64,000 nucleotides of DNA from Aquidulcibacter paucihalophilus (GCF_002105465.1 NZ_NCSQ01000169.1:1-64000), one strand, 5' to 3'. Shown: positions 31,238 to 40,318, counted from the first letter of the stretch. The notes: generated by a model not told the origin, from the sequence alone. Made by a program: numbers and translations.

Positions 31238-32569
31238 TCAACGTGGATCAAATAGGAGCCGCATGATGGTGCCGCTTTCGCCCGTGCGATTCGCTGCAAC
31301 GAACTGAGCCTTGTGGCCTTCGGCAATCGAGCGGACGATCGCAAGGCCGAGGCCTGTACTGCCATCGGCGCTGCGCGCTTGGTCTCCGCGTACAAAAGGC
31401 TCGCCTGGGGAGTGTAAGACTTCTGGTGGGAGGCCTCGCCCCCAATCTCCAATCTCAACGATAGGCTGCGGGTCTGCCGAAACATTGACGTGGACGGGGC
31501 CAGAGGTATGGCGCAAGGCGTTGTGGACCAGATTGCGGATTGCGCGCACCACATCATTTGGCCTTGCCAGGATTTTGGCCTGCGCATCCCCGACCACAGT
31601 CAGCCGGCCTGATGCGCTGGGATCTGCCTCTTTCAGACCTGCGACCGCCTTTTCCACAAGCTCATCAAGGCTCGCAAGCTGGGTAGGTGGGGCGGCCAAC
31701 TCGCTGCGCGCCAGAAACAGCGCGTCTTCGACAACGCGCTCAATCTCCCGCACCGATTCCCGCAAGCGGTTGCGCGACTCCTCATCTTCAACCAGTTCCA
31801 GCCGGATGCGCATGGCAGTCACAGGCGTGCGCAAATCATGACCCAAGGCCCACAAGGTCGCGCGTTGGCGATCAAGCAATTGGCCGATCCGTTGGGCCAT
31901 GCGGTTGAAGGCCCCTGCAGCGATACGCAGTTCTAAGGGTCCGCGCACCGGCACCGTCTCTATCTGCGCACTTTGGCCGATGCGTTCGGACGCCGCCGCA
32001 AGCTTTGTTAAGGGCTGGGTCATCCGCCCGATCAGAAAGCTGGTCCCAAAGGTGATCAATATGCCAGAGATGAGGGTCGCAACAAGAGCCGCCAAGGGTG
32101 GTGGCAAATCCGGTTGAATGCGAACCTGGATGAGGAGCGGCGCTTGGTCTTGCGGCCGGACAATGGCGGCTACTTCCGGCCCGCCCTGCTGCACTTGCTG
32201 AAACAAGTCTTTAAAGGTGAAGGTTGAAATCCGGGGGACAAAGACACGCAAATCTTTTGCCCCCGCCGAGGCCTTGATCTGATCGGCTAGCATGGGCGCT
32301 TCCTGCCAAACCTCGGGCTTGGCTTGCCATCCGTCTGCGGGGCGAACGCTAAAAGTTTCATCCAAGCGCAGGGCTTCACCCCGCTCTATAGCGCCGACAA
32401 TCGGGGTTAAGCGGGCGGTGGTCTCAACGTCGACGATTGTGCGGATGATTTCATTGCGGTCACCAAAGAAGAAGACCACGGTGAGAATATTGGAAAGGAT
32501 GACTGCCAGAATGGCAAGCCCTCCGACCTGCATCGCCAGCGTGGAGCCAATTAGTTTTCGTCCGACCAT
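31238..32569 (-). CDS. Membrane sensor histidine kinase, EnvZ/HAMP type
   Basis: 443 residues. Two membrane segments (about 12-35 and 160-182) bracket a periplasmic domain. HAMP follows (RMTQPLTKLAAASERIG), then HisKA with LGHDLRTPVTAMRIRLELV (phospho-His) and HATPase motifs VRAIRNLVHNALRH (N), GDWGRGLP (G1) and STGLGLAIVRSIAEGH (G2). The gene overlaps the upstream response-regulator gene by 19 bases. Its signal may relate to the substrate of the adjacent TBDR. Confidence 0.93.
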   Translation of the reverse strand: MVGRKLIGSTLAMQVGGLAILAVILSNILTVVFFFGDRNEIIRTIVDVETTARLTPIVGAIERGEALRLDETFSVRPADGWQAKPEVWQEAPMLADQIKASAGAKDLRVFVPRISTFTFKDLFQQVQQGGPEVAAIVRPQDQAPLLIQVRIQPDLPPPLAALVATLISGILITFGTSFLIGRMTQPLTKLAAASERIGQSAQIETVPVRGPLELRIAAGAFNRMAQRIGQLLDRQRATLWALGHDLRTPVTAMRIRLELVEDEESRNRLRESVREIERVVEDALFLARSELAAPPTQLASLDELVEKAVAGLKEADPSASGRLTVVGDAQAKILARPNDVVRAIRNLVHNALRHTSGPVHVNVSADPQPIVEIGDWGRGLPPEVLHSPGEPFVRGDQARSADGSTGLGLAIVRSIAEGHKAQFVAANRTGESGTIMRLLFDPR

Positions 32570-33285
32570 GTTACGGCCTCCGCGAAGACATAACCGCCGC
32601 CCCAGATGGTTTGGATGAAGCGCGGATTTTTTGGATCGTCGCCGAGCTTTCTTCGAAGCCGCGAGATTTGGGTGTCGATTGCCCGCTCGCTGATGTCGAG
32701 CCCGTGCACGCTGGAGAGGTCTAACAATTGGTCGCGCGAGAAAGCAATGCCGGGTCGTTGTACGAGGACTTGCAATAGACGCGCCTCGGTTGACGATAAA
32801 AGGAGATGGGCTTCTGCCTCACGCTGTAGGCGAAATTGGGTTGGGCTGAAGGACCAATCGCCAAACTGCGCCTTTTTCATACTGCCCGTGACGCTGCCCC
32901 GCGGCGGCTGCACCGCACGACGGATGACGGCGTCGATGCGCGCCAACAATTCTCGCGGGTTAAAGGGTTTGGGTAAATAGTCATCCGCGCCAATTTCCAG
33001 CCCGACAATGCGGTCCACATCTTCGCCGCGCGCTGAGATCAAAATGACCGGAGGTGACTGGCTGGGAATGAGGGATTTACAAAAGGACAGGCCATCTTCG
33101 CCCGGCATCATGATGTCGAGTACGATCAGATCAAACCGATTGACCTTCATGGCTTCGCGCGCAACCGCGACAGACTCCGCGGTGGTAACCCGTCGACCAT
33201 GGCGACGCAAAAAGGCACCAAGGCTGTCTCGAATTTCGCGATGGTCATCCACAATCAAGATGTGAGGGGTCTCAGGGGTGATCAT
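32551..33285 (-). CDS. OmpR-family response regulator
   Basis: About 244 residues. The receiver is ILIVDDHREIRDSLGAFLRRHG, with phospho-Asp in LIVLDIMMPGEDGL and Lys in YLPKPF. A winged-helix output follows, with LTATEARLLQVL-like LLSSTEARLLQVLVQ, RDQLLDLSSVHGLDISERAIDTQISRLRRKLGDDP and WGGGYVF. ATG at 33285 is used; a TTG at 33300 is possible, and neither has a strong Shine-Dalgarno. It is first in an operon with the kinase. Three TTGTCAC boxes upstream suggest autoregulation. Confidence 0.93.
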   Translation of the reverse strand: MITPETPHILIVDDHREIRDSLGAFLRRHGRRVTTAESVAVAREAMKVNRFDLIVLDIMMPGEDGLSFCKSLIPSQSPPVILISARGEDVDRIVGLEIGADDYLPKPFNPRELLARIDAVIRRAVQPPRGSVTGSMKKAQFGDWSFSPTQFRLQREAEAHLLLSSTEARLLQVLVQRPGIAFSRDQLLDLSSVHGLDISERAIDTQISRLRRKLGDDPKNPRFIQTIWGGGYVFAEAVTWSDEN

Positions 33286-33352
33286 GGCGGCGGGTTCCAA
33301 GTCGTGATGTCATATCCCCCTTCACCCCAGATTGCCGGCGGATTCAATTGCC

Positions 33353-33400
33353 TTGTCACAGATTGTCACACTCTTGGGCCCGGACGCCAGAGCTTGTCAC
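33353..33400. promoter_or_regulatory. Three TTGTCAC direct repeats upstream of the two-component operon
   Basis: TTGTCACA at 33353-33360 and 33363-33370 are spaced exactly 10 bases apart, and a third TTGTCAC is at 33394-33400, 31 bases after the second. Helical-turn spacing of direct repeats is typical of OmpR/PhoB-type regulators. The boxes lie between the response-regulator gene (minus) and the DUF3617-like gene (plus). Confidence 0.6.
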
Positions 33401-33457
33401 CTAAGGCTTTGGGCTCTGCGCTAAACGCTTGAGGTCTTTATAGGAAAGGCCTCAACC

Positions 33458-33936
33458 ATGTTTGCTTTCTCTTTTTCCAAGTCGCGCTTTCAAGCGAGCT
33501 TGGCCATTCCAACGCTTCTGTTCCTGATGGCAGCGGCCCCTGTGACGCCCCCGCCAACACCCCAGATGGTCCCCCATCTCATGGCGGGCCAATGGCAAGT
33601 GAGCCAAAGTATGAATATGGGCCCCGATGCCGATCAGATTCAAACCCGGACCGCCTGCTATTCGGACGCCAGCCTCCAGACCGACGCCCTGGCCCCGTTT
33701 AAACCTGAGCCTCCACCAGGCCGGGAGGCGGTAAAATGCCAAACCCAGAATGTCGTGATTGAGGGCGATTGGATCCGTTTGAAACCCGCTGCGCCATGCC
33801 CTTTGGTACCATGGTGACAAGCTGGCAGGGCAATTTCGCCGATGAGGACTTTATGGTTGTTGGGCGCGCTCAATTCTTGCGGCGAGTCATTGAGACTAAA
33901 GTGAGTGGCAAGCGTTTAGGCGCGTGTCCAAAATAG
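33458..33936 (+). pseudogene. DUF3617-like secreted protein, frameshifted
   Basis: The first frame (33458-33817, 119 codons) has a signal-like N-terminus (LAIPTLLFLMAAAP), then GQWQVSQSMNMGPDADQ and CYSDASLQTDALAPF, and stops shortly after KPAAPCP. A second frame continues without gap from about 33790 with CAMPFGTMVTSWQGNFADEDFMVVGRAQF and ends GKRLGACPK at 33936. That is the usual end of DUF3617-type proteins (W..G....D.F......R..G.C). Together they give a normal ~160-residue periplasmic protein. A one-base indel near 33780-33792 separates them. It may be an assembly error or a real lesion. It lies divergent from the response regulator. Confidence 0.6.
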
Positions 33937-33947
33937 CCAGAACGAAT

Positions 33948-35090
33948 TCACACCATGCTGGCGAAGAATTGCTTCTCTAGCGGCAACATTGCCGCGCCAA
34001 TCGCGCAGGCATCGACTTGGGTTTCAGACAGGAGGAGCTTGGGCAATGGCCGAGGCTCCTCTCGCCGCGCATCGTCATAGAGCTCAATCATCGGAATGAT
34101 CTTTTCTGAGAGCTCAGCTGGAAGCCGTCCCCCAAGGACGATGGCCTCTGGGTCTAAAAGGGCAGCAATGGAGGAGGCAATCAAGGATAAGGGGTCGCGT
34201 GACCGCTCGATCCATTCATCCACGCCCGGCCAGCTCGCATCAAAGCGCGCCAGCATTTCTGAAATGCTAGAGACGTCGATTCCCTTGTCGCGGATCGACG
34301 CCAAAAGGGTCTCGAGCGTGGGCAATTCAAACATGTTGCGCGGAAGGATCAAGCCAATCTCGCCCCCATTGCCATGTATGCCGCGCAATAGCTGATGGTT
34401 GGAAATCACGCCGCCACCGATACCGGCGGCGATGAACACATAAACGAAATTGGCATAGCGCCGCCCCACGCCCAGCAAGCTTTCCCCGATGGCTGCTGCA
34501 TTGCCATCATTCTCCACCCAAGCAGGTAGGCCCAAGGCGTCCGTAAACAACCGATCAATATCCACCATCGCCCAATCATCGAGCGCGGCTGGTGGGTTGT
34601 AGCGGGCCCGCCCATCCAAACTATAGCCCGATATCCCAATCCCCACCCCGAACAAGCGGTCCTTCGCACGGGGATGCCGGTCCAAAAATCCGTGTACGGT
34701 TTCATCCAATTGGGCGAACACGGCGCTGCGGCTCATTTTGGGCATTTCGACATAATGATAGTCGACGACTTGGCCGGCAAAATCCATCAAAAGGACTGAC
34801 ATGGCATCGGTCATCAGCGCGACACCCAGCGAATAGGCATAGCTTGGGGCGATCTCGAGTTTTAGCCGTGGCTGACCGCGCTTGCCATTGGGGATGCGAC
34901 CGCCCAATTGAACCGCACCTCGCGCCAACAAGCCATTGACCAAGCGCGAAACTGTCTGCTGTGACAAATCCGTCGCCGACACGATGTCGGGCTGCGCCGC
35001 GCCTTTGTTGCGCAAAATATGGCTCAAAATCGCCATTTCGCTGTCCGAGGGCAGCTCAAATTGGTCGCGAGGCAGGAACTTTGAGGTCAT
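33948..35090 (-). CDS. ROK-family transcriptional regulator
   Basis: About 380 residues. An N-terminal winged helix (MAILSHILRNKGAAQPDIVSATDLSQQTVSRLVNGLLARGAV) is followed by a ROK sugar-binding fold (LGVALMTDAMSVLLMDFAGQVV, GVGIGISGYSL, WVENDGNAAAIGE, FVYVFIAAGIGGGVI, GNGGEIG). The Cys-rich zinc motif of many ROK proteins is missing (GEIGLILPRNMFELPTL), so it likely senses a sugar without kinase activity. ATG at 35090 is used; a TTG at 35126 is an alternative. It is divergent from a TBDR and an AT-rich palindrome lies between them, so it probably represses the 35-42 kb catabolic genes. Confidence 0.88.
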   Translation of the reverse strand: MTSKFLPRDQFELPSDSEMAILSHILRNKGAAQPDIVSATDLSQQTVSRLVNGLLARGAVQLGGRIPNGKRGQPRLKLEIAPSYAYSLGVALMTDAMSVLLMDFAGQVVDYHYVEMPKMSRSAVFAQLDETVHGFLDRHPRAKDRLFGVGIGISGYSLDGRARYNPPAALDDWAMVDIDRLFTDALGLPAWVENDGNAAAIGESLLGVGRRYANFVYVFIAAGIGGGVISNHQLLRGIHGNGGEIGLILPRNMFELPTLETLLASIRDKGIDVSSISEMLARFDASWPGVDEWIERSRDPLSLIASSIAALLDPEAIVLGGRLPAELSEKIIPMIELYDDARREEPRPLPKLLLSETQVDACAIGAAMLPLEKQFFASMV

Positions 35091-35141
35091 GCCTGTCAGT
35101 TTGGCCCGAAGTTTCTCGGAGTGCAACTCACCAACCGCTGA

Positions 35142-35164
35142 ATAATACTTGTCATAAGTTATAT
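35142..35164. promoter_or_regulatory. AT-rich imperfect palindrome, candidate ROK operator
   Basis: ATAATACTT-GTCAT-AAGTTATAT has 9-base arms matching at 7 of 9 positions. It lies between the divergent ROK regulator and TBDR genes. NagC/Mlc-type regulators bind AT-rich palindromes of similar length. Confidence 0.4.
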
Positions 35165-35234
35165 TCCTGCTAGTCTTAAAATATTCATGAACAGTTGGGG
35201 TCTTTGCGGAAACCCAGCGACGGGGAGAGAAACT

Positions 35235-36473
35235 ATGAAATCAACGTCAAAACTGGCGATCGCTTTGGGCAGCGTGTCGCTTTTCGCCTTCGCACCGATG
35301 GCTTGGGCCCAAAACCAAACCCAGACTCAGTCGACTGCCTCCGAGCCGGAGAAGGAAGTTGACGTCGTCATCGTAACAGGTACCAGCCGCAGCCGTGTGG
35401 CTTTGGATACGCCCTTGGCCGTAACCCAATTGAATGCGCAAAGCCTGTCGCGTCTGTCCTCGGGCGGTCAAGCCGATATCTTGAACTCCGTGCCAACCAT
35501 CAAAGCTGATGGCGGGGGCGGTGAAGTTGCGGCCAATATTTTCGTCAAAGGTCTGCCATCGGGCGGCCAATACCAATTCACGCCCCTCATGTATGACGGT
35601 ATCACCGTCCTTTCGAGCTTTGGCTTGAACTCGTCTGCCTATGACGTCTATTACCGCAACGATTTGGGTGTTCAGCGCCTGGAGTTTGTGCGCGGTGGTG
35701 TGTCCAACCTGTTTGGCCCAGGCTCGGTTGCGGGTCTGATCAACTATATTAGCAAAAAGGGTGGCGATACCTATCAGGGCGTTGCCCAAGTTGAAGTGGC
35801 CGAAGAAGGTCGCGTTCGGGGCGACTTTGCTGTCAGCGGCCCAATCAGCGAGAACTTGTTCTATTCCATCTCTGGCTTCTATCGCAGCGACACGGGCCCA
35901 TTGGACACCAATTTGGACACGGTCGGTGGCCAGATTCGCGGCAATCTCGACTATCGCTTTGGCGATGGCAGCGGTTCGGTCACCCTGTCGGGTCAATATA
36001 TCGACGATCAAGCGCAATTTTATCTGCCCATTCCCCTAAATGGTGCCACGCGGGAGCGCTTGGTTGGCAATGACGGTCAGATCGTGAATTCGGTTCAGAA
36101 CGACTTTGGACCGAGCCTAGGTTTTAGAACCCCGACCGGGAATTTCGTCTCTCAGATTAACGATGGTGTGGCAACCACCGGCGGCCTGATCGCTCTGTCG
36201 TTTGACAAGAGTTTTGGCGATTCTGGCTGGGCAGCCAATGGCAAGATCAAATATAGCGACTATAAGCACAAATTCGGGCTGTTCTCTGACGGTGACGGCG
36301 TGATCAACGTGCCTGAAACCCTGCAAAGCTTCTTGACCAATCGTGGCCTTGGTAGCACCGCAAATGCGAACTTCACCTATGTTGGTGGGGGAACAGTTGC
36401 GGCCAATGCGCTTTTTTTTGTTCGCCAACCGCTTCACCGACCGCGTGCGTCCGGCAGAAGACGTCACCGCTGA
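35235..36473 (+). CDS. TonB-dependent receptor, N-terminal part before a frameshift
   Basis: 412 codons: signal peptide (ending AWAQN), TonB-box region VDVVIVTGTSRSR, plug domain (GLPSGGQYQFTPLMYDGI, RGGVSNLFGPGSVAGLINYISKKGG) and the first barrel strands. Homology-like continuity ends after VAANALFF, at a run of eight T (36412-36419). The frame then reads an unrelated Arg-rich tail and stops at 36473. With seven T the reading passes directly into the second half. GGGGAGAG precedes the ATG at 35235. It is divergent from the ROK regulator and heads the glycosylglycerate-like catabolic cluster. Confidence 0.85.
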   Translation: MKSTSKLAIALGSVSLFAFAPMAWAQNQTQTQSTASEPEKEVDVVIVTGTSRSRVALDTPLAVTQLNAQSLSRLSSGGQADILNSVPTIKADGGGGEVAANIFVKGLPSGGQYQFTPLMYDGITVLSSFGLNSSAYDVYYRNDLGVQRLEFVRGGVSNLFGPGSVAGLINYISKKGGDTYQGVAQVEVAEEGRVRGDFAVSGPISENLFYSISGFYRSDTGPLDTNLDTVGGQIRGNLDYRFGDGSGSVTLSGQYIDDQAQFYLPIPLNGATRERLVGNDGQIVNSVQNDFGPSLGFRTPTGNFVSQINDGVATTGGLIALSFDKSFGDSGWAANGKIKYSDYKHKFGLFSDGDGVINVPETLQSFLTNRGLGSTANANFTYVGGGTVAANALFFVRQPLHRPRASGRRRHR

Positions 36474-37698
36474 GATCAATCTGACCAAGGGGTTTGTGAC
36501 TGGTACCTTGGATCACAGCATTACGCTGGGTGCGTTCTACGGTAATGCGAGTGCGGATGATTACAACGTCACCACCACGTATCTGGCAGAGCTGAACAAC
36601 CGCCCCCGCTTGGTCAATTTGGTTATTACCAATGGCGCGACCCAAACCATCGTATCGCGCAATGGTCTTTTGAACGCCGGTGCTGGCTATGTGAACAACC
36701 GCCATGAAGCCGAGCGCTATGCCGGCTATTTTGCAGACCAGATCAAGATTGGCGAGAAATTCAACCTCGATATTGGTTTCCGGGTTGAGAAGCTGACCGG
36801 TACGATTAGCCGCGAACGGACCTCTGTCGTGGTGACCGATTCCACCACAGCCAATTTGTCGACCGCTTTGCGTGATGTCATTTGGGGCAATGGTGCGTTC
36901 ACGAAGGGTAAAGTCTCGACCACCGAGTGGGCAGGGGCGATTGGCGGTCTTTATAAGGCAACGGACCGGGTCAGCCTCTATGCGAACTTCTCGCGCGGCT
37001 ATTTCTTCCCAGAATTGCGTTCGGTGTCGTTCAACTCTCTGTTCCAGCCTTCGTCTTTCAAGGCCGAAATCATCAATCAGGGCGAAATCGGTCTGAAGAT
37101 GAATATGAAGCGCGTGTCGTTGACGCTTGCAGGTCTTGCGACCAGCTTGGACAACCGCCGCCAAGTCTTGTTCGTCAATGATGGTGCGGGTGGTTTCATC
37201 GAGCGGGTCAATCTGGTTGGGACTGAATCCTATGCGGTCGAAGGCACGATTGATTACAAGATCACCTCGAACTTGCGCTTCAGCGGCAATGCTACCTTAC
37301 AATCCAACCAATATAGCGCGTTTGACTCCAATACCGCTCTGATTGGCAAGGATGTCGAGCGTCAGCCGGGCTTCTTGTATAATGCCGGCCTCTATTACGA
37401 TGACGGCAAGTGGGATGCGTCCATCTTCACCAATTTCACGGGGTCCAACTATACCTCCTCCAGCAACACAATTTTGTTGGATGAGTGGAATATCGTGAAT
37501 TTGGATATGGGCTATACCCTGCCAATCGGCAACCAAAGCGCGCGCTTCAGCCTCAATGTCTATAATCTCTTGGATGAGGATGCCGTGACTGAAGGCTCGC
37601 CCCGGCAGGACAATAACCAAGCGGCAAATGGTGCTTTCTTCGTCGGCCGTCCGGTTCTGCCGCGCCGCATCATGGCTCGCGTAACCTATAGCTTCTAA
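36421..37698 (+). CDS. TonB-dependent receptor, C-terminal barrel after a frameshift
   Basis: 426 codons from FANRFTDRVRPAEDVTAEINLTKGF through the remaining barrel strands (FNLDIGFRVEKLTGT, LYANFSRGYFFPEL, YAVEGTIDYKI, RFSLNVYNLLDEDAV) to the C-terminal aromatic strand RIMARVTYSF. It has no signal peptide or plug of its own, so it can only work if joined to the upstream frame. The whole receptor would be about 820 residues, a normal length. The shift sits in the T8 homopolymer, a common place for sequencing error, for slippage, or for phase-variable switching. Confidence 0.82.
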   Translation, partial: FANRFTDRVRPAEDVTAEINLTKGFVTGTLDHSITLGAFYGNASADDYNVTTTYLAELNNRPRLVNLVITNGATQTIVSRNGLLNAGAGYVNNRHEAERYAGYFADQIKIGEKFNLDIGFRVEKLTGTISRERTSVVVTDSTTANLSTALRDVIWGNGAFTKGKVSTTEWAGAIGGLYKATDRVSLYANFSRGYFFPELRSVSFNSLFQPSSFKAEIINQGEIGLKMNMKRVSLTLAGLATSLDNRRQVLFVNDGAGGFIERVNLVGTESYAVEGTIDYKITSNLRFSGNATLQSNQYSAFDSNTALIGKDVERQPGFLYNAGLYYDDGKWDASIFTNFTGSNYTSSSNTILLDEWNIVNLDMGYTLPIGNQSARFSLNVYNLLDEDAVTEGSPRQDNNQAANGAFFVGRPVLPRRIMARVTYSF

Positions 37699-37713
37699 AG
37701 CTGCCAATCACAG

Positions 37714-37749
37714 GCGTGCAGGGCAGGGCGCAAGTCAAGCCTTGCACGC
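37714..37749 (+). terminator. Terminator-like hairpin after the TBDR
   Basis: GCGTGCA (37714-37720) pairs with TGCACGC (37743-37749), with additional GG/CC pairing inside, and TTTCCTTCC follows. It could reduce read-through from the receptor gene into the enzyme genes. Confidence 0.4.
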
Positions 37750-37812
37750 TTTCCTTCCAACCGCTTCCTTGATGGAAGCCTTATGGCTCTTGGCTGGGGA
37801 GGAGCACGCATC

Positions 37813-39051
37813 ATGACCTATCGCACCGTCTTGACCGACTATTTTGCTGCCGCGATTGCCGCCGCAAGTCCTCGTCTCGCCCTGCCGCCGGCCCTGCCCA
37901 AGGGGTTGGTCAAGGGCAAAACCTATGTTCTGGCCTATGGAAAAGCTGCCGCTGAGATGGCTTTGGTTGCAGCCGAAACCCTAGACGGGCCAATCACGGG
38001 TCTTGCGGTCACGCGGCATGGCCATGGGGTAGATCTCAGCCAGACAGGCATTGAGCTGATCGAGGCCCGCCATCCTGTTCCCGATGATGACAGCCTGCAA
38101 GCTGGCACCAAGATGTTGGACTTGGCTGCGACCGCTGGCCCCGATGACCGCGTGATCTTTCTGGCCTCGGGCGGTGGTTCCGCGCTTTTATGTGCGCCCG
38201 CTAAGGGCATTAGTTTGGCTGAAAAGCAGGCCGTGACCGATGCTTTGGTGCGCTCGGGCGCGCCCATTCAGGACATTAATCTGGTTCGCCGTCATTTGTC
38301 CCGGGTCAAGGGTGGACGGCTGGCCGCCATTGCCGGCGCTCGCGGCGCAGAGCTTTATACCTATGTGATTTCCGATGTGGCGGGCGATGACCCTGCCTTG
38401 GTTGCATCTGGCCCCAGCATCGCCTCAACCTTTTATCCTGAGGGCGCTTTGTCGGTTTTACAGGCAGCCGGCGTCGATGTTCCCGAGGCTGTTCGCGCAG
38501 CCATCCTCACCAATGAGCCGAGCCCAACACCTACCCATCCTGTCAAAGTCATCGCTACCAATCGCGACGCCTTGGCCGCCGTTGAAGCCCGTGCCAGTGC
38601 CGATGGCTGGAACATTATTGACGCGGGCAAAGCCTTGACGGGTGATGCTGCAAGCTGCGGCAAAGCCCATGCATTGCGCGCCCAATTACTTGCCCGCTCG
38701 CCCGGTCGGCACCTCATGATTTCAGGCGGGGAACTGACGGTCACCAAAGCCCGCAAGGATGGGCAGGGTGGGCCCAATCTTGAATATTTAGTGGGCATTA
38801 TGTCGGCCTTGCCGCACACGGCCAAGATTGAAGCTCTGGCTGGCGACACCGATGGGATTGATGGGACGCAGGATAATGCTGGGGGCTATTTGCACGCCTC
38901 TTGGGTGCCTCAAGATGAGGCCCTCCACGCCCTAAGCACGAACCGGACCTACCCCCTCGTTGAGCGATTTGGCGGGCTGATTATGACCGGGCCTACCCGA
39001 ACCAATGTGAATGATATCCGGCTGATTGCCATTGAAGGAGCTTCCACGTGA
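37813..39051 (+). CDS. Glycerate 2-kinase (MOFRL/DUF4147 family)
   Basis: About 412 residues. It phosphorylates D-glycerate to 2-phosphoglycerate, a glycolytic intermediate. Family features are YVLAYGKAAAEMA near the N-terminus, VTRHGHG, EARHPVPDDDSLQAGTKML, FLASGGGSALLCAP, INLVRRHLSRVKGGRLA, YVISDVAGDDPALVASGPS and, in the MOFRL domain, LMISGGELTVT and GDTDGIDGTQDNAGG. ATG at 37813 follows GGAGGAG. Its stop overlaps the GTG of the next gene, a glycosylglycerate-hydrolase-like enzyme that would release glycerate. This coupling is the best clue to the pathway. Confidence 0.92.
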   Translation: MTYRTVLTDYFAAAIAAASPRLALPPALPKGLVKGKTYVLAYGKAAAEMALVAAETLDGPITGLAVTRHGHGVDLSQTGIELIEARHPVPDDDSLQAGTKMLDLAATAGPDDRVIFLASGGGSALLCAPAKGISLAEKQAVTDALVRSGAPIQDINLVRRHLSRVKGGRLAAIAGARGAELYTYVISDVAGDDPALVASGPSIASTFYPEGALSVLQAAGVDVPEAVRAAILTNEPSPTPTHPVKVIATNRDALAAVEARASADGWNIIDAGKALTGDAASCGKAHALRAQLLARSPGRHLMISGGELTVTKARKDGQGGPNLEYLVGIMSALPHTAKIEALAGDTDGIDGTQDNAGGYLHASWVPQDEALHALSTNRTYPLVERFGGLIMTGPTRTNVNDIRLIAIEGAST

Positions 39052-40310
39052 CGCAAGACCTGTCTCAAACTGCCCAAGAGATTCTGCGCCGCAATGATCG
39101 CGGCGGCTATACGGTGCCAACCCATGGGCTTTATCCCTACCAATGGAATTGGGACTCGGCCTTCGTGGCTTTGGGCTTTGCCGAGTTTGATCGTGATCGC
39201 GCGTGGCAAGAAATTGAGACTTTGGTTTCTGGCCAATGGGAAGATGGCATGATCCCGCATATCATCTTTCATAAGGATGATCCGGGCTATTTTCCGGGGC
39301 CATCGGTGTGGGCTACGGGGAAAACTCCGCCCACTTCTGGCATTACCCAACCCCCTGTTTTGGCCACGATCGTGCGAAAACTCTGGGAAGATGAAGGGGC
39401 AGACCCCGCCAATCCGCGTATGATCGCGCTCTATCAAGCCTGCGTGAAAAGCCATCGCTGGTTCCACACCTATCGTGATCCTTTGGGCAATGGCCTCGTG
39501 ATGGTGACCCATAATTGGGAGACGGGCCGAGATAATAGCAGTGAATGGGATGACGCGCTTGCACGTGTCGACACCTCTGGCGTCGGCACTTATCAGCGCC
39601 GCGATACGGGCCATGTTGATGCGGCCATGCGGCCTACCGCTGTGGAATATGACCGCTATGTTGCCATCCTGCAGTTTGGCCGCAAGTCTGGCTGGAACCA
39701 CCGTGAAATTGCCAATCATGGGCCCTTCCGGATGCTGGATGTAGGCATGTCGATGGAATTATTGCGCGCCAATCGCGACCTTTTGGTCTTGGCGCGCGCG
39801 CTGCACGATCGCGAAGTCGTGGCAGAACTGGAGGCCCGTATCGCCCTATCAGAAGCGGGGATGGACTGGCTCTGGCATGAGGACGTCGGGGCCTATTGCT
39901 CGCGCGATGTGGTCACAGGCGAAAGTTCGGGCCTTGTGACCAATGCCAGTTTCCTCGCCTTTTATGCTGGGGTGGGAACGCAGGCACAAAGGCAACGCCT
40001 GATCGCCGCTTTAGAGCGCATGACCAAAAGCGCAACCTATCTGGTGCCCAGCTTGGAAGCCGGTAGCCGTGCCTATGACCATAAGCGTTATTGGCGTGGG
40101 CCGATCTGGCTGGTGGTTAGCTATATGGTCGCCCAAGGTCTTGCCGAAGCAGGTCATGACGATTGGGCTGAACGCATTCGCACCGATTCCCGCAAGCTGA
40201 TCGAGCTCTCGGGCTTTTTCGAAAGCTTCAGCCCAGAGACCGGTGCGGGGTCTGGTGGACCAGACTTCTCTTGGACAGCAGCCATGTGGCTGGCTTGGTG
40301 TGGAAAGTGA
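39048..40310 (+). CDS. GH63-family glucosylglycerate/mannosylglycerate hydrolase-like enzyme
   Basis: 420 residues, no signal peptide, so cytoplasmic. The (alpha/alpha)6 glycosidase pattern is clear: LYPYQWNWDSAFVALGFAEFD (about 28-48), QWEDGMIPHIIFH, HNWETGRDNSSEWDDAL (about 155-170; D162 the likely acid), YWRGPIWLVVSYMVAQGL, and a C-terminal FSPETGAGSGGPDFSW (E397 the likely base). This arrangement is that of bacterial mannosylglycerate/glucosylglycerate hydrolases (MgH/GgH), which give hexose plus glycerate. The GTG start has AAGGAG 7 bases upstream and overlaps the glycerate kinase stop (GTGA). Trehalase-like or other GH63 specificities cannot be excluded. Confidence 0.78.
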   Translation: MTQDLSQTAQEILRRNDRGGYTVPTHGLYPYQWNWDSAFVALGFAEFDRDRAWQEIETLVSGQWEDGMIPHIIFHKDDPGYFPGPSVWATGKTPPTSGITQPPVLATIVRKLWEDEGADPANPRMIALYQACVKSHRWFHTYRDPLGNGLVMVTHNWETGRDNSSEWDDALARVDTSGVGTYQRRDTGHVDAAMRPTAVEYDRYVAILQFGRKSGWNHREIANHGPFRMLDVGMSMELLRANRDLLVLARALHDREVVAELEARIALSEAGMDWLWHEDVGAYCSRDVVTGESSGLVTNASFLAFYAGVGTQAQRQRLIAALERMTKSATYLVPSLEAGSRAYDHKRYWRGPIWLVVSYMVAQGLAEAGHDDWAERIRTDSRKLIELSGFFESFSPETGAGSGGPDFSWTAAMWLAWCGK

Positions 40311-40318
40311 GGCAGAAC

